64,000 nucleotides of DNA from Combretum micranthum (Eukaryota; Streptophyta; Magnoliopsida; Myrtales; Combretaceae): assembly GCA_024138025.1 (NCBI GenBank), contig JAMXBD010001095.1:186001-250000 (forward strand), in the 5' to 3' direction. Under the pieces are notes generated by a model. That model did no database searches. It saw only the letters and a list, made by a program, of their open reading frames with translations, and had not been told where the DNA came from. Each line of letters opens with the position of its first letter. Position 1 is the stretch's first letter. Below, one piece after another: positions 12,660-25,704 of this stretch. The position numbers and the translations under genes are program-made.

Positions 12660-15600
12660 TTATTCAGCCGCTGGTTTCTCATACTGCCAGGGGTTGAATT
12701 TAACAGATGCAGGGTCAACCTTACCAATGGTGTCCAAAGAATCCAAAGCCGTGCAGTGTTCTGAGTATTTTCCATTGTACTGATACACTTCCAAATCACC
12801 CCAGGGTGTAGGGCTGATTTCACCAGTTTGATCAAACCATTTGGGGATGAACTTATCACCACTCTTTTCTCGCATCCTCTTTTCTGCTCTTTGCCTTTCC
12901 TCCAAACTGAAAACAATGGCACAAACAATATGAATGTGATACAACTGAAAACTATCAAAATAACAGTGACATACACTCCTTGAAATATATTAATACTGCA
13001 AAGACATCATAGTTGATTCACTGGAATAGAATTCGGCTAAAAAAGAATATCTGGAAAGGAATAACAATTCATTTGTTTTTTTTTATTAGAGCCTAGAGGT
13101 ATTTTTAGAAAAAAAAAAAGATGATTATGATAAAGAATAGCAATTCCTTCAGCCGCAATAATAAAACCGGAATACCAATTCCATTCATGTCAACCAAACG
13201 CAACTAACTATATTGAATTCAGTCGGGTGATGAATTGATATAAAAAAATTATTCATGACTGTATGCTAATATAAAAGACCTTCTATTGCATTGCAAAAGA
13301 AATTTTGTGGTGCAAACATTTTTCGAAGATGTAAGCATGCTATTTCAGAAACTTGGGACGTCGGCTATATGTATATACACCACTTAAGACTACTAAAAGA
13401 GCAAGATGGGGCAGTATACACCAGTTTCCTCTATACTATTCCTAATTCAATATATTAGAAGAAAGAATTCAAAAGATAACAAACAGATTCCTGGAATGGG
13501 TGGAGAATAAAACCTGGTCTTCTCAGCACCAGCTTTGGAGAGGTCACCCTTCTCAAGAGCGTATCTATCTGGCCGTAACCGAGAATCAGTAGCCAATACT
13601 TTCTTTGGAGCAGAATCAAAACTGTTCACTTTGTGACCAAAGTATGTGTACTGGAACTTATCATTTTTCGGGGCCTCAGAAACTCTCCAGACCTGTGAAG
13701 AAGCAAGAAAGCAATAATCTCAGACAGAATGAGAAAAATGAAAACCAGGTTTATCCTAATAGAATAATCTGAGAAGCTGGAAAAACGCAGAGAAGCTTGT
13801 AGGATCATTTTCTGCAAAGAGCTAAACAGACATAAAATGATGCATTTAGATATAAATGTTTATGACAGAGTGCAATAGCAGAAGCATAGTGGGAATAAGG
13901 TTCAAGCACTGTTCTTCTTGTTGCTGTTAAGTTTATACCACATTTCACCAAAAGCTCAATCAAACATGGGAAATAAAAAGCAAAAAATCCAACATGAGTC
14001 AAATCTATCCACTGGTCGACCACCAGCAGAGGGAAAAACTGTTTTACCACTGCTACACTTTCTGCATGAACAAACAGAAGCAAACAGTAATAAAAAAAAT
14101 GGTTACCTCCTTTAGTTCAGTGTTGGGAAGTGGTTCCCCTTCTTTATCACAGGGTTGATAATGCATGGATTCATGCCATTTTCCAGTTATCAGTATCTTT
14201 GGTTCTTCAGCAGCGTTATACACATAACCATCAACTTCATAGCGACCAGCACTGCAGATGCAATACATCAATTTAATTTCATTCAAATCATTAAGAACAA
14301 CTTTCTTGATTTTGAACAATTCAAGAAAAGGAATGGAAATAGATCAATAAGCATGGCTAGCACACAAATGCTGTTTCTACCACTATTATGGTTTGCTTTA
14401 AATTATATTCATATAGCATCTCACAGCATAGTATTTCATCATGAATAGAACATGAAATTTCTTTCAGTAATATTATGCAACTTAAAAATTTCACTCCATA
14501 AGGAAATAGCCAGTTTCGCAATGCATGAATAGCCTAGAATGAAACTGTTTAAGGCAAAAGTTCATACCCAAACCATCCACATGGCTGAAAGTATAAGACC
14601 ACTTTATCCCCAGTAGTCAAGTTTGTCAAGACCATGTCACCTGGTGAATCAATCCATGTTCTTCCAAAGATTAAATTGCTGACTTTTGTAGGAGGAGGCA
14701 CCAAATCGAGAACAACACCATCTCTTTTGAGGGTGACACGAGACCTGCATAAATATTCATGGAAACATTTCAATCACCACATTTCCACAAGTAGTGCCTA
14801 CTCTTTATTAAAGATATTTCTAAATATGAAGTGATACATACAAGCTTACACCAACTCTACAAGTTTAAACTTTTACAAGAGTTGGTTATAGAATTAAAAT
14901 CAACATAGAAAAGCAGTAGATAATTCGAATTTCTTCATCATTTCACCCCTATTAATTATTCATCAATTTTATGGGTTATAGTCAAAACCTCAACCCACTA
15001 GGGAAAAATGTTTGAACTTATGAATATAAAAGTACATACCAAATCTAAAAAACTTAAACTTTTAATTTAGTTGGTCACAAAAAAAAACTCAAAATTGAAA
15101 AAAAAAAAAAATATATATATATATATATATATGGCGGTTGGAATTGTCACAAAAGGGATACCAGAAACCCATCAATCATCTTCTCAGTAAAATCTAAAGT
15201 TCAAATGGGTGAGATGCCATTTAGATCCCCAAGACAAATATTACCATTTTGTCCGGTACAAAAAGAAGGTGGGGAATATAATGGCTATAAAGTATGAGGT
15301 GGATGAATTTATCATGTTCTGCTGCATAAAGTATAGATTATCAGGTGCTATCCAATAATCATAAAGCATATGTTTGGAGAATTAAAATAATCAAATACGA
15401 AAATGTAACAGACAACAGGCTAGAGCAGGTGAAGTGCTTTTAACCTTAAATATGTCTTACCTTCCAAGAGGGTAAATATCAACAGAATTCCCCAAGAATT
15501 TAGTCTTCACTTTCGAGGTAACATCGTATGCAAAATGCTCATTTTCTGCATGTCCTGCACTTATAGGGGGGTGGTGACTCACCTGAAAGACATATTTGAA

Positions 15601-17763
15601 AAACTTCAGCTAATTTCCAGAAAAATAATAAGGCAGGAAAAGAAAATGCCAAAAATCATTCAACATTTTAAACTTGCCTGCTCAGCAATGAATTTGATGC
15701 CATCATGAGTAACCATCTCATAAGTTTCCCCAAGAATTGGATTGAACGGTGTCCACGTTCTTTGGTACGCATAATAGATAGATATGAACCATGACACTGC
15801 AATCAGAAGTTGTGAGTTTCATCATCATTCATCTTGCTCACATATGTATGCAAAGGTGGTGAGACACATAGCGAAGGAAGTGCTGGTTGTTTTGCTTACC
15901 CGCATATACCATCCGCACATGGGGATCCTCACATTTGTCTGCCAAATCTAAAAGGTGAGAGTACTCCATCATCTGCACCCAAATTTTAAGGAAATTCTTC
16001 TGCGTCAGCGTCATAAACAAGACATTTAAATGAAAGGAAGCAAAATAGGAATCAGCATACCTCTGCAATTCTCTGCAGTGTTGTCATAGGCTCAAAAATG
16101 AAAACTGGGAGTGTCACCATTGATGTGACATCAGAACCAATGTATTTCTGCATCATCTTCCAGTAATTGTCCCGATCCTATTAAAGTAAGCAGAGAGTGA
16201 ATTTGATCAGACAAGTCACAGCCTAAATAAGACGGTCATACGAATTGTTTCCATTAAGACTACAAGTAATATCAAATGAGTTGCAATACTAAATTAAACA
16301 CAACTCATTGTCTTAAGAAGTAAACACGCTAAAAGTTCATAGAGACATTCAACTCCCATTAAACGTAAGAGAGCTTGCAGCAAGTGTACAAACGAATAGA
16401 TGGATATACAATAAGACTAACAAAAACCAAGCACATAAAGAAAGAAAAAGGAAATAGCATGTCAACATAGAAGGTATAAAATATAACTTCCAGCCTAGCG
16501 TTATTTCACCTACATAATAGCTTTAGTCCCAGCCCGATTTAACTGCTAACCAATAAATATAAAACCACACCAAATTTAATAAATTTGAACTTTTAGATCA
16601 ACTGGTTATATGTATAATATCTAGTGATAACAGCATGCATTTTAAGAAACTTGGTCGACATGGGAACCAATAGATACCCTGCAAACCAAATCACAACAAT
16701 CATTCACACGATGTCAGCAGATCAAATGCAGCATCTCTCTCATTTTCAGACAAGCATAAAGCGACATGATGATAAAAAGAAGAAGACAAACCTCCTCCTT
16801 CCACCTCCCTTTCTTGGCTTCCTCCTCGGCATCTTGTTTTCCTCCATCTGGATTAATGACTTGAAGTCCTTCATAACCAAGGAACCTTCATAGTTCCAAG
16901 AAAATTCAATAAAGAAATTAGTACAATCACCATTACAGAATTAGATGATGCAATTGAATGGGATGAAGTAACCTATTAACCATTGCAATCTATCCATTCT
17001 CAAAGATGTAGGTGATTAAATCATAAATACACAATCCAGTATCAAGGTCGTTCCGCCATTATTGAAAGGAATCATTTGACTTTGTTTCTTCCTCTCCTTT
17101 TAAACTTGATATGTTACATTAGGAAATGAAATTACAGGAGTACAACAGACAGTGTTACCCTCTCGCATCACGTTTTCTGGACACCCTTTTAAAAGAATGA
17201 GTTGAATATTAATGGGCATTTCTTAAAACTTCTATTTGTACTTATTAATGGTTTAAAATTTAAATTATGCCTTGTCCATTGGAGCCATTTTAATCAATAC
17301 CACACCCATTTTGCAAACCGAACTGGTACTAGATATTTTATCTAGTTCGGTTCTTTAAATTTATACAAACCAAACCCTGCTCGCATATCATCATCTTCGG
17401 ATGCATGCAAAAAAGCTACCATATGAATCATTAGTGCATGAATTACACGGAGAAATAATAAACAAATACAGAGTTGCAGGACCATATCAAGCTTTGGGAA
17501 CTCCCACGCTTCCGTCACTGCACCGTATTACAGTTGGAATAGATCTAAACCGTTTAATCAACATATAGTACCGGCCGTTAAAGGCAGGGCGGAAGTGTGG
17601 AATTTTCCTAAAGCTTGAATCAAACACTAAGACACTTGGGATAGAATTGGAAATTAAAGAGGTACCCGTTGACAGATTTGGTCATGGCAGTACTGAGACT
17701 GGAGAAACTGGAAGCAATGGAAGCAAAGAAACCATTGTTTTGTTTAGGATCATTGCTTCCCAT
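12660..17763 (-). CDS. ORP3: Oxysterol-binding protein-related protein, ORP3 type
   Basis: A complete ten-exon gene. Coding exons in order of translation are 17763-17666, 16885-16792, 16177-16061, 15972-15900, 15796-15678, 15582-15461, 14744-14568, 14251-14107, 13692-13514 and 12906-12660. They sum to 1371 nt, 456 aa plus stop, the usual length of plant short ORPs. The protein starts [13 protein letters not shown] and consists almost wholly of one OSBP-related lipid-binding domain. The hallmark EQVSHHPP is at residues 166-173 (known to contact PI4P headgroups in the family), and [18 protein letters not shown] is near the C-terminus. There is no PH or ankyrin domain. Family knowledge: ORPs move sterols and phosphoinositides at ER contact sites. 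All introns are GT-AG except intron 5 (15677-15583), which has donor GC inside a strong AG|GCAAGT context. An upstream in-frame Met is rejected because the chosen Met begins the conserved plant N-terminus. Subfamily A, B or C is not resolved. Confidence 0.95.
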
Positions 17764-17990
17764 CCTTTTTTTCTTTTCTCTTTTTATTTTTCCTGGAAGA
17801 TTGCTTTCAAAGTGGAAGATGAATTGAATTGCTAATAATAAAAGCGCAGGAGTAGATATTTTGATGAAGGGTTTGTTGAAATGGAGAAAAGCAGGATATT
17901 GTGTTTGCGTATTATATAGAGTTGAGGTGCAAATTAAAAATTGAGAACAAAACGAAGAAGAAAAGCAGGAACGTTGGCGGTTTTTCAAGC
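17764..17990 (-). promoter_or_regulatory. Likely 5' leader and proximal promoter of the ORP3 gene
   Basis: This is the 230 bp upstream of the start codon. The plus strand reads AAAGCGCAGGAG and TATTATATAGAG, so the minus strand has a TATA-like CTCTATATAATA near 17912-17923. The exact transcription start cannot be fixed from sequence alone. Confidence 0.4.
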
Positions 17991-18194
17991 ATGGGGCCTG
18001 AGGAAGTCAAAACTTAAGAATTTTCAAAGAGCCGTCTTTCAACTTGTTTGACCACCACTTCGGCCGTATCTAGATCCTCGGAGTCGACGCGGTTAAGGTA
18101 TTCTTCTGGAGGCGAATGTCATCCCAACACACAATCTACAGTTACGCTGTTGGGAAAGGGGGTAGTATTGTCCGGTTCAAATTAAAGAAAAATA

Positions 18195-18568
18195 GGATAA
18201 ATTACTGTTAGCTATAAACGATTGAAAAAGTGTATCAAATAAGTTATTAATATTTTAAATAATTCAAAAGAAATGTAAATATTTGATAATGTGTATCAAA
18301 TAAGGTATTTATGTTTTGTAAAGTTCATTTGAGGCATCAACTTTGGATTAGTTTTCAACTAAATCCCTTAAGTTTTCATCAATAGTCAATTATTAATGTC
18401 TTATTTGACTCACTTTGTCAAACTTTGATACATTTTTAACCACTCAAAGGTTAACATCTTAAATGAACTTATTTTCTAAAAGTTGATACATCTTTTTAAC
18501 CACTCAAAACGTTGGTACCTTAAATGAATTTATCTCCAAATATTGATACATTTTGATGTAATTTACCC
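18195..18568. mobile_element. Mutator-type MITE with 10-bp target duplication
   Basis: A 374-bp non-coding unit. Its ends GGATAAATTAC and GTAATTTACCC are inverted repeats, and it is flanked by identical 10-mers AAGAAAAATA at 18185-18194 and 18569-18578. The interior has TTGATACATTTTxAACCACTCAAA repeated. It lies about 430 bp upstream of the ORP3 start codon. Confidence 0.75.
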
Positions 18569-18579
18569 AAGAAAAATAG

Positions 18580-18937
18580 CGCTATGTTTAGCAATGTAGT
18601 TCAACTTGGCAGCTGAAAAGAAAAGAAAAAAAGAGATGAACAAGAAAAAATATTACATTTTTTGTTTTGATTATTAGTATAGAAATAAAGTGAAATATTT
18701 TTAATACTTTTTAACTTTATCTTTATTTTTAAGAGTTTTTTTATTATTATTACTTTACAATGTTTTCTTTCAATTTCCTTCCCTTTCCACCTAAAAATGA
18801 AGTGAAAAACTAGGCATTATGTTTCTACTCATCTTTTCTGCTTTCTCTTCTTATCTATTCCAATTTAAAAATCCAAACGCCAACTTTCCATTTATTTCTC
18901 TTGCTTTCTTTTGATTTCAGCCTTATCAAACACAACA
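18580..18937. mobile_element. Tourist/PIF-like MITE, degenerate
   Basis: Starts CGCTATGTTTAGC and ends TATCAAACACAACA, an imperfect inverted pair. The flanking triplets TAG and TAA resemble the TWA target of PIF/Harbinger elements. It resembles its neighbour at 18961-19419. Pyrimidine-rich interior, no open frame. Confidence 0.5.
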
Positions 18938-18960
18938 TAAATAATATTGTTGGTGTTTTA

Positions 18961-19419
18961 CACTATGTTTGGCAATTTTTTTAAAGTAGAATTGGATGGA
19001 AATGAATAGAAAGAAAAATAGTGGAAATGAGCTAAAAAGAAATGTTATTTGTATTTCTTGCTTGAATTTATAAGTGGGAAATGGAAGGAAATTGGATGAA
19101 ATTTTTGCTTTTGATGTTGTTTGGTTGAGACGATAACAGAAATGGAGAGAAATAAAATATGAAACATACTAATATGAAACATACTAAAGTGGCCTTATTT
19201 AATTTTTTTCATTTTACTATAAGGGTACTTTTGTAATTATAATTCACTTCCCCTCTTTTTAGCTGTTTTCATCTCAACTTCAAATGGAAACAAAATGGGA
19301 TCTAACTTCCATCCACTTCATCTCATTTCCCCACTATTTAAATTTACCAAACACACAAAATTCATCCCATTTTCGTCATCCTTTGGTTTCCGTCGACTTC
19401 CACAAATCCAAACACAGCA
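18961..19419. mobile_element. Tourist/PIF-like MITE with TTA target duplication
   Basis: A 459-bp unit with ends CACTATGTTTGG and CCAAACACAGCA (inverted, 9 of 12 matching). It is flanked by TTA at 18958-18960 and 19420-19422, as expected for PIF/Harbinger-derived MITEs. No coding capacity. Confidence 0.6.
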
Positions 19420-19422
19420 TTA

Positions 19423-20250
19423 ACTACCATAGGATAAATTTGATTTATATTTATTAACAATTGGGGCAGCAAGGATGATAGTGAATAAATGATATAGCAT
19501 AACGTTGACTAGATATTGATATATTTATGAACTTGTCAAGTGATATTTACATGAGAATGACAATATAGCCATTTTCCAAAAATATAGAGAGTAAGGTAGC
19601 ATTGTTCAAGTCGAGTGACTATATGTTATACAAGTTAGTTGAGGCTGAGTAAAATAACCATAACTTTATTCTACGCGACCTTGTTACAGGTGAACGGGTT
19701 TGGTACAAAGTTGGCTAATGAATTATAATACTATCCCATGATTTAATCTAATTTGATCAAGCTTAAAAAGTTCTAAATCTAAGTTTACTTATCAACGTAT
19801 ATTGTAATATAATTTAAAAATTAAAATAATTTTAACAATAAAATTGAAGTAAACAAAAATATCAAATGTATGAGACAGGAACCTGTGTCTCTAACATTGA
19901 AAGGAACTTGTGTCTCTGGCATCACATATAAATAGAACTGTATATAAAAATATGTTTTTATTTGTCATATCCTCAACAAAAGACATTATAAAATAAATAG
20001 GCGAAAGACATTACTAAATTAAATTGAGCATATTCGAGTCTTGAAATGGTTAAATAAAAAATAGCGCCTTAGTAACGCTCTATAGTACAGACTTGGTTTA
20101 TACTATATTTAATTTTTTAAAATATAAAAACATTGTTATAGCTTTTTAAAAATATAAACTTACAATGTGCATTTAATTTCTTTATTATTGATATTGTGTA
20201 TTTAAACTCCATGTGGAAATCAAAGTACTGTTTTCTTCTCCATTGGTATA
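19423..20250. other. Intergenic, nothing recognised
   Basis: AT-rich DNA without a supportable gene or clear repeat. There is a local direct repeat of GGAACYTGTGTCTCT words near 19877-19920. Confidence 0.5.
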
Positions 20251-20254
20251 TTTT

Positions 20255-22706
20255 TATCATCTATGTCTATCCAAGGTTTGAGATAAGAAAATTATATGGG
20301 ACAAATTAGAAATCATGCACCAAATGATTAAAGGTCATAGCTTATGATTGGAGACTTCAATGAATTCTTATCAGTTGTTGAAAAATAGGATAAGAGGAGG
20401 GGCCATGCTCTTTCTTAAACACGTGTGTCCCTCTCTTAAGACTACATAAATGAACGTGGAATGAGTGATCAAGGGTTTGTCAAACCAAAGTACACTTGGA
20501 ACAACAAGAACAAATGCCTGAAGACCTTATCCAATCCAGACTGGACAGAGCTTAGGCTAGCTAGATCTAGAGAGAGCTTTTCCCTAAAACAAAAGTCTAC
20601 CCCTTCCCAATCCACAATGTGACCACTGTCCCCTCTTTCTCAACATATAGTCTATCTTTACTTCTAGAACCATCAACAATAGGCATTTTAGGTTATAGTC
20701 CATGTGGCTAAACATCCTTTTCAATCCCATTGTTAGAAACCACTAAAGATTCTCGGTCTTCTCATTCTCAATGACCTTAAACCTTTGATTGAAGCCCTTA
20801 GAAAGTGTAACAAGAAAGTCTTTCAGGTCATAAGAGGAAAAAAGACATGCTTAAAACATGAGAATAATTCAAAGGGAACAACCTAAACGGATCAATTGAG
20901 GGCCTATTGTACAAAGAAAGGCATCTCTTAGTGGAGCTAGAAAACATCAATTCAAATGAAGAAAAGCTTCAGGTTACCAAATCTAAGTTAGATTGGATTA
21001 TTAATGGCAAGCTAACACAAGATTCATCCATGCTTCCACCACAATAAGAAGATAAAAAACCAGAACCAGAGGTCTTTTTTACAACTATGGAAATTAGATC
21101 CTTGATCAACACAGATTGCAAGATTCAATGTAAGATTTCTTCATAGACCTCTATAAGTCTAGATTTCAACACCTTAAATTTCTTCAACTAGGAATATAGT
21201 GGCCCCAAACTCATAGAAGACAAATTAAAGACATGGTCAAGCCCACTACTAGTTAATAAATTAAGCAAGCCATCTAGAGTATAAGAAATTATAAATCCCT
21301 AAGGGTAGATGGTTTCCACAACAGTTTTAGCAAAAGTTGTCAAAATATTGTGGGTGTCACAGTGGCTATCAAAGTCAAGCAAATGTATGAAGAGAGAAGC
21401 ATACTAGAGGAAATTAATGTAGAACACTTATCTCCCCTGTAGCTAAAGTTACGGGAGAAAATAGAATTAAAGAATTTAGGTTGATTAGTTTATGCTCAAC
21501 CATATACAAAAACGCTCATCAAGTTGCTGGTTAACAAACTCAAACCCCACCACAACAATTTCATTAAACTAGAACAAGCTACCTTCAATCCCTAGCCAGC
21601 CGATGTTGGATAACTATACCGTCCTACAAGAATGGTGCCTGCAATGAGCAAGAAGATCGTGAGAAAAGCATAGATGCTTATAAAAACTATATCTTAAAAA
21701 GGCATGTGATTGAAGCTTTATTAGATCTGCTCTTAAAATGCTCAACTTTCCAAATAGCTTGCTATAATTAGCCATGAAATGATTTTAAATATAACAATGC
21801 TAGAAGCCTTTGAGACTAGCCAGGGCCTTAGATAAGGGGACTCAATCTCCCCCCAAGTTGTTTTTACTTTGTATGAAGATGCTCAACCAAGTAATCAATA
21901 TGTGTTGTCTTGATGGGCTTTGGAAACTCATTAAATTAAACAACATAGGTATTAAGTTACCAGACACTATCACAATGGAAGAAGCAACTCCAGAAAATGA
22001 GAAGACGAGGAAAGATGTTATAGATACCTTCTACAACTTATTGGAACAAAAAGTGAATGGCTCTAAGTCTAGTATCCTCTTTTCCAACAATCTATATGAG
22101 ATAATCAAACATAATGTTTGTGATTTGATCTAAGTGGACCTAACAGGAACTTGGTAAATAGCCAAGTATCCAGATCCCAAAGACTGACAACCTTAAACTG
22201 CATGACCTCTCTTTCATTGTTGATAAGGTCAGCTAAAATATTTTAGGCTGGAAAGTCCACTCATTGAGCATGGAAGGATGAGGAGCTATGATAAACTCTG
22301 TTACCGATGGAGTAGTCAATTATTACTCCTAAATTATTTACCCACCTAAAAAGATCGCACACGAATTTGAAAAAAAAAATCAATGGAGACTTCATATGGG
22401 GTTCCTCAAATACTAGGAGGAAGTACACCAGGTCTCTTAGGAAATCATCAAGAACAAAAGATACAATGGATTGAGAATCATAGATCATTTAGATAAGAAT
22501 AGGGTCAACATAACCAAGTTCGCATGGAAATTAAAGACTAGGAAGCCCTCTGGAAGGAAATCATCAAGAGAACATATAAACATAAAAACAACCAGTTTGA
22601 ACGGAGCAATGGAACAAAACTCTTCAAAGCTATCTCTAAGGTGAATAACTAGTTGATGAGCAGCCTAATAATTAAAGAGCGAAAGGGGACGTGCTCTTAT
22701 GGGAAG
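20255..22706 (+). pseudogene. L1-type LINE ORF2 remnant, part 1 (endonuclease and reverse transcriptase)
   Basis: Translated in shifting plus-strand frames, 20262-20520 gives the end of an AP-endonuclease domain (IGDFNEFL, then KYTWNNKNKC, matching the family's GGDFNE and FTWSN). Positions 21470-21640 give FRLISLCSTIYK (family FRPISLCNVIYK), an RT signature. Positions 21810-21950 give ALDKGTQSPPKLFLLCMKML, matching the RGLRQGDPLSPYLF..C block with changes. Up to 22706 there is a degraded RT thumb (KVHSLS...INSV). Many stops and frameshifts make it non-functional. The start inside the endonuclease fits 5' truncation. It is cut at 22706 by another element and resumes at 25710. Confidence 0.8.
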
Positions 22707-25704
22707 TGATAAATGTGTAAAAATACAGATTTATCCTACATTTATCTCACACTTTCATACATAATTGTGCACTTTTAGAATAAAATTCTATTTAAAATAG
22801 ATGAATTGCTAGAATATGGATTAATCTTGGTAGAATGTGCAAAACTTATTTAAAAATTATCAAGAATTAATCCTAAATTATCATTTTTGGCATGTTAATA
22901 ACATTCCTAACACTTTGATATTTTAAACCACATGATTATATAAATTTGCTTTGCAATTCAAAGTGTTATGCTATGTTAATCTTTGATTAGATAGCAGCTG
23001 ATCTAAACTATTTTAATATATAGTGATTATACTTCAAGGAATGTGCAGCAACTTCAATTCTTTATAGACTATAAGGCTCTAATGTGCAGAAAAATGTTAG
23101 AACAAAGATGAGCTTCATGTAGCACAGGCCAACTACTAAAATAGGTCAGAATCATATGAGGAGTAATTGCAATTTAACAACAACAACAAGTTATCTGAAG
23201 CAACAGCCACACCCAAAGTTGCAGAACTAAGCATTAACAAAGTGCTCAAAGCAACTCAACCAAATGGTTTCATAATAGTTGTAGCCGCACACAACCGACC
23301 ACATAGCACCAGCTTCATGAAAGCACCAACCATGGATATGCTAAAAACCTTAAGTTCAAGTAAGTCCTCCACACCTACCAAGCCATGATCATGCCTATCA
23401 AAGCAACAACTAAGCCATTTACTCCTACTGACTTCAACGTGACTAAACACACACAGGAACGGGTAGCAACTACAAGCATACTGAGCAACCAAACTCCACC
23501 AACCTGCATTTCAATTCAATGAGGAGAGAGAGAGTCACCAATCATATTGGAATATGATTGAGATCAACAACCCATGCCAAGCTTGATGACACACACACGA
23601 TATTGAGCACTTAACCAGGCCACTTAGAGCATTATTGGTGCATAATAAAGTAGCACTTATTCGAGCATTCAACTGACTAGAGCTAGCAAAGCAAACATCT
23701 AAGCTTCATGTACATATTGAATTGAACAAGTTTACCACCAAGCTTGTTGTAGCAGTTTACTAATCTCGAACTCCAATGAGCATGACGAGCTAACTTAATC
23801 TCATGTTGACATGCGTCTATACATTGTTGCTAACTCCTAGCATACGACCTGCAATAAACGAGTGAAGTAGCTCATCATGCAATCATAGTGATCCAAGTAA
23901 TCCTGAAGCTACCGACTTTCCTTAGTCCGAGTAGCACTACTCCAAGCGTATTAAAAGGTTATATCGAGCTGCTATTGATGGAAGAAGCTAGCACACATGA
24001 GCCAAACAAGCAACATGACTGAGTTGAGCCTCTGACAACCTACAATGTTCAAGACATTACCTGCAAACTCAGTTCCAATAGTCGAGCTCCTATGATGTCA
24101 AAGTGTTAACCAAGCTGTTGTTATACGCTTCAGTTTTGCATCAAGCACATGATAAAGAACAAACTGACCTACTACTGTTGTCTTCAATACTGACCTAACC
24201 TTCATTGAACAGTAGCTCATATACCATGTTGACCTAATTCAATGAAGGACCGACTAGCCACATGCCAACCAATACTCAGAACAACTTACGCTAATCTTTT
24301 TCTTTACTTGAGATTTTGGAGTTGACATGTTGAAAGCCCAAATTTTGCAATTGTCCAAAAGACTTCTATTGTACTATTTTTACTGTTTCTAGGAATTCAC
24401 CCCATAGAATATACCCACTCACACAACTATCACCTCTCAATATCATATCACTTTTTACCAAATTTCACCAATCTTTACATTATCATACCTCTACTTACCA
24501 ACTCACTCTCTACAAGAACCTATATATATATATATATCAATTTTATTGTCGTTTTGGTAAACTCTAACCCCTCCTTAGTCTGGCCGTCTTGGGTCTAGAC
24601 ATTCCATCATTTATTATTCTACCATCTTTTCACCTCACTACTCGACCTCATATCATCAACCTCGACCCCATCTCATCTCTAGCATTGTTCATTACGCACA
24701 TTCACAGTGGAGTAGATCCTAAATCATTAGGAAGACATTCCTAAGAATTCTAGGTGGTCTATCTCCTTAATCTTTTGTAATGGATTGTGTTTAGATTATT
24801 ATGAATGAAATGCCATTTTTCAGTATGAGCTAAACTTATCTAGTGCGGTTATGTCATGTGTATATGGATTTCCTAAGTCGTTGATTAGTATCTTATAACG
24901 GGTTTTGTTGATTTGGAATTTAGTTATTTTTTGTTTCAATGTTTACAAGGTAAAAATTTGTCTATAAATTTCTTGTAAATTTGAGCTTAAGATACTCGAG
25001 AGTGATTCTTAAACTCGATTAAAACAGAAAACACAATTTCGAAATCGATGCAAACACGTGCAGTTTACACTTAAGTTATAGAACTCACGTTCTTAATGCG
25101 GTTAAAATTATGGTTTATTGATACGGACACATACTTGAACCACAAATTCAATTAGAATAACATGGCTTATGAGAGGAGTATGTTATTTAGCTGATGATTA
25201 TAAATGAGTTACTCGAGAGGTATATCCATGTTATAATTAAAATTTTTGCAACTCAAGATGGAAGCAAATTTGTGTGAGTTTAATCAAAATCCAAACGAAT
25301 AAACCCAATTATAATTACAAAGCAATGAATGTAAATCCTTAACAAAACCTTTACATAATTCCACACCTTTTTACTAAAGGAGTTTCTAAAAGTAGTTTTA
25401 ATGTTAGTTTAATCTTTAGTGTTAAAGTAGCCATAGTCTGTAGTGGTAGTTTCAAGTGGTTTAATTAGTTTAGAAGTCTCAAACTTTAATTTGGTTGCCT
25501 AGCTTAGAGTAAGATCACTATAATCTAATACTTGGTAAATTAGCTCCCTGTAGATCACAGCCTTAAATACTTTCGCTTAGCTATACTTACACAATTGGTA
25601 CACTTGCCAATGGTTCTCACACTTAAATTGATTTTCATTAAAAAGTGCATTTATAGTTGTCTAACAAACATAAAATTTAGCAAGAGAAAAAACTCATTCA
25701 AGTA
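22707..25704 (-). mobile_element. 3.0-kb non-coding LTR-like insert in the LINE (family X, copy 1)
   Basis: It starts TGATAAATGTG, ends TTCAAGTA on the plus strand, and is flanked by GGAAG at 22702-22706 and 25705-25709. Deleting it and one GGAAG copy joins the LINE as ...LLWEDKINTDGSL, the family's FWEDxW motif, so the boundaries are well supported. Near one end (25597-25608, minus strand) is GGCAAGTGTACC followed by a CTACAGGGA-type phrase; the same arrangement occurs in the insert at 53753-55380. No protein domain is recognised. The centre (about 23160-24340) has unusual CA- and AGC-rich composition. Short frames there are not supported as genes. Confidence 0.7.

Noticed and set aside
17764..17988. 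Upstream in-frame Met giving a 122-residue first exon for ORP3 (MKNRQRSCFSSSF...)
   Set aside because: The conserved plant ORP3 N-terminus begins at MGSNDPK; the extension is low-complexity leader translation, and the total length with the inner Met equals the family length.
23167..23492. Open frames of 73 and 78 codons in the 3.0-kb insert
   Set aside because: They overlap on opposite strands in biased CA/AGC-rich DNA and match nothing known; they look like chance.
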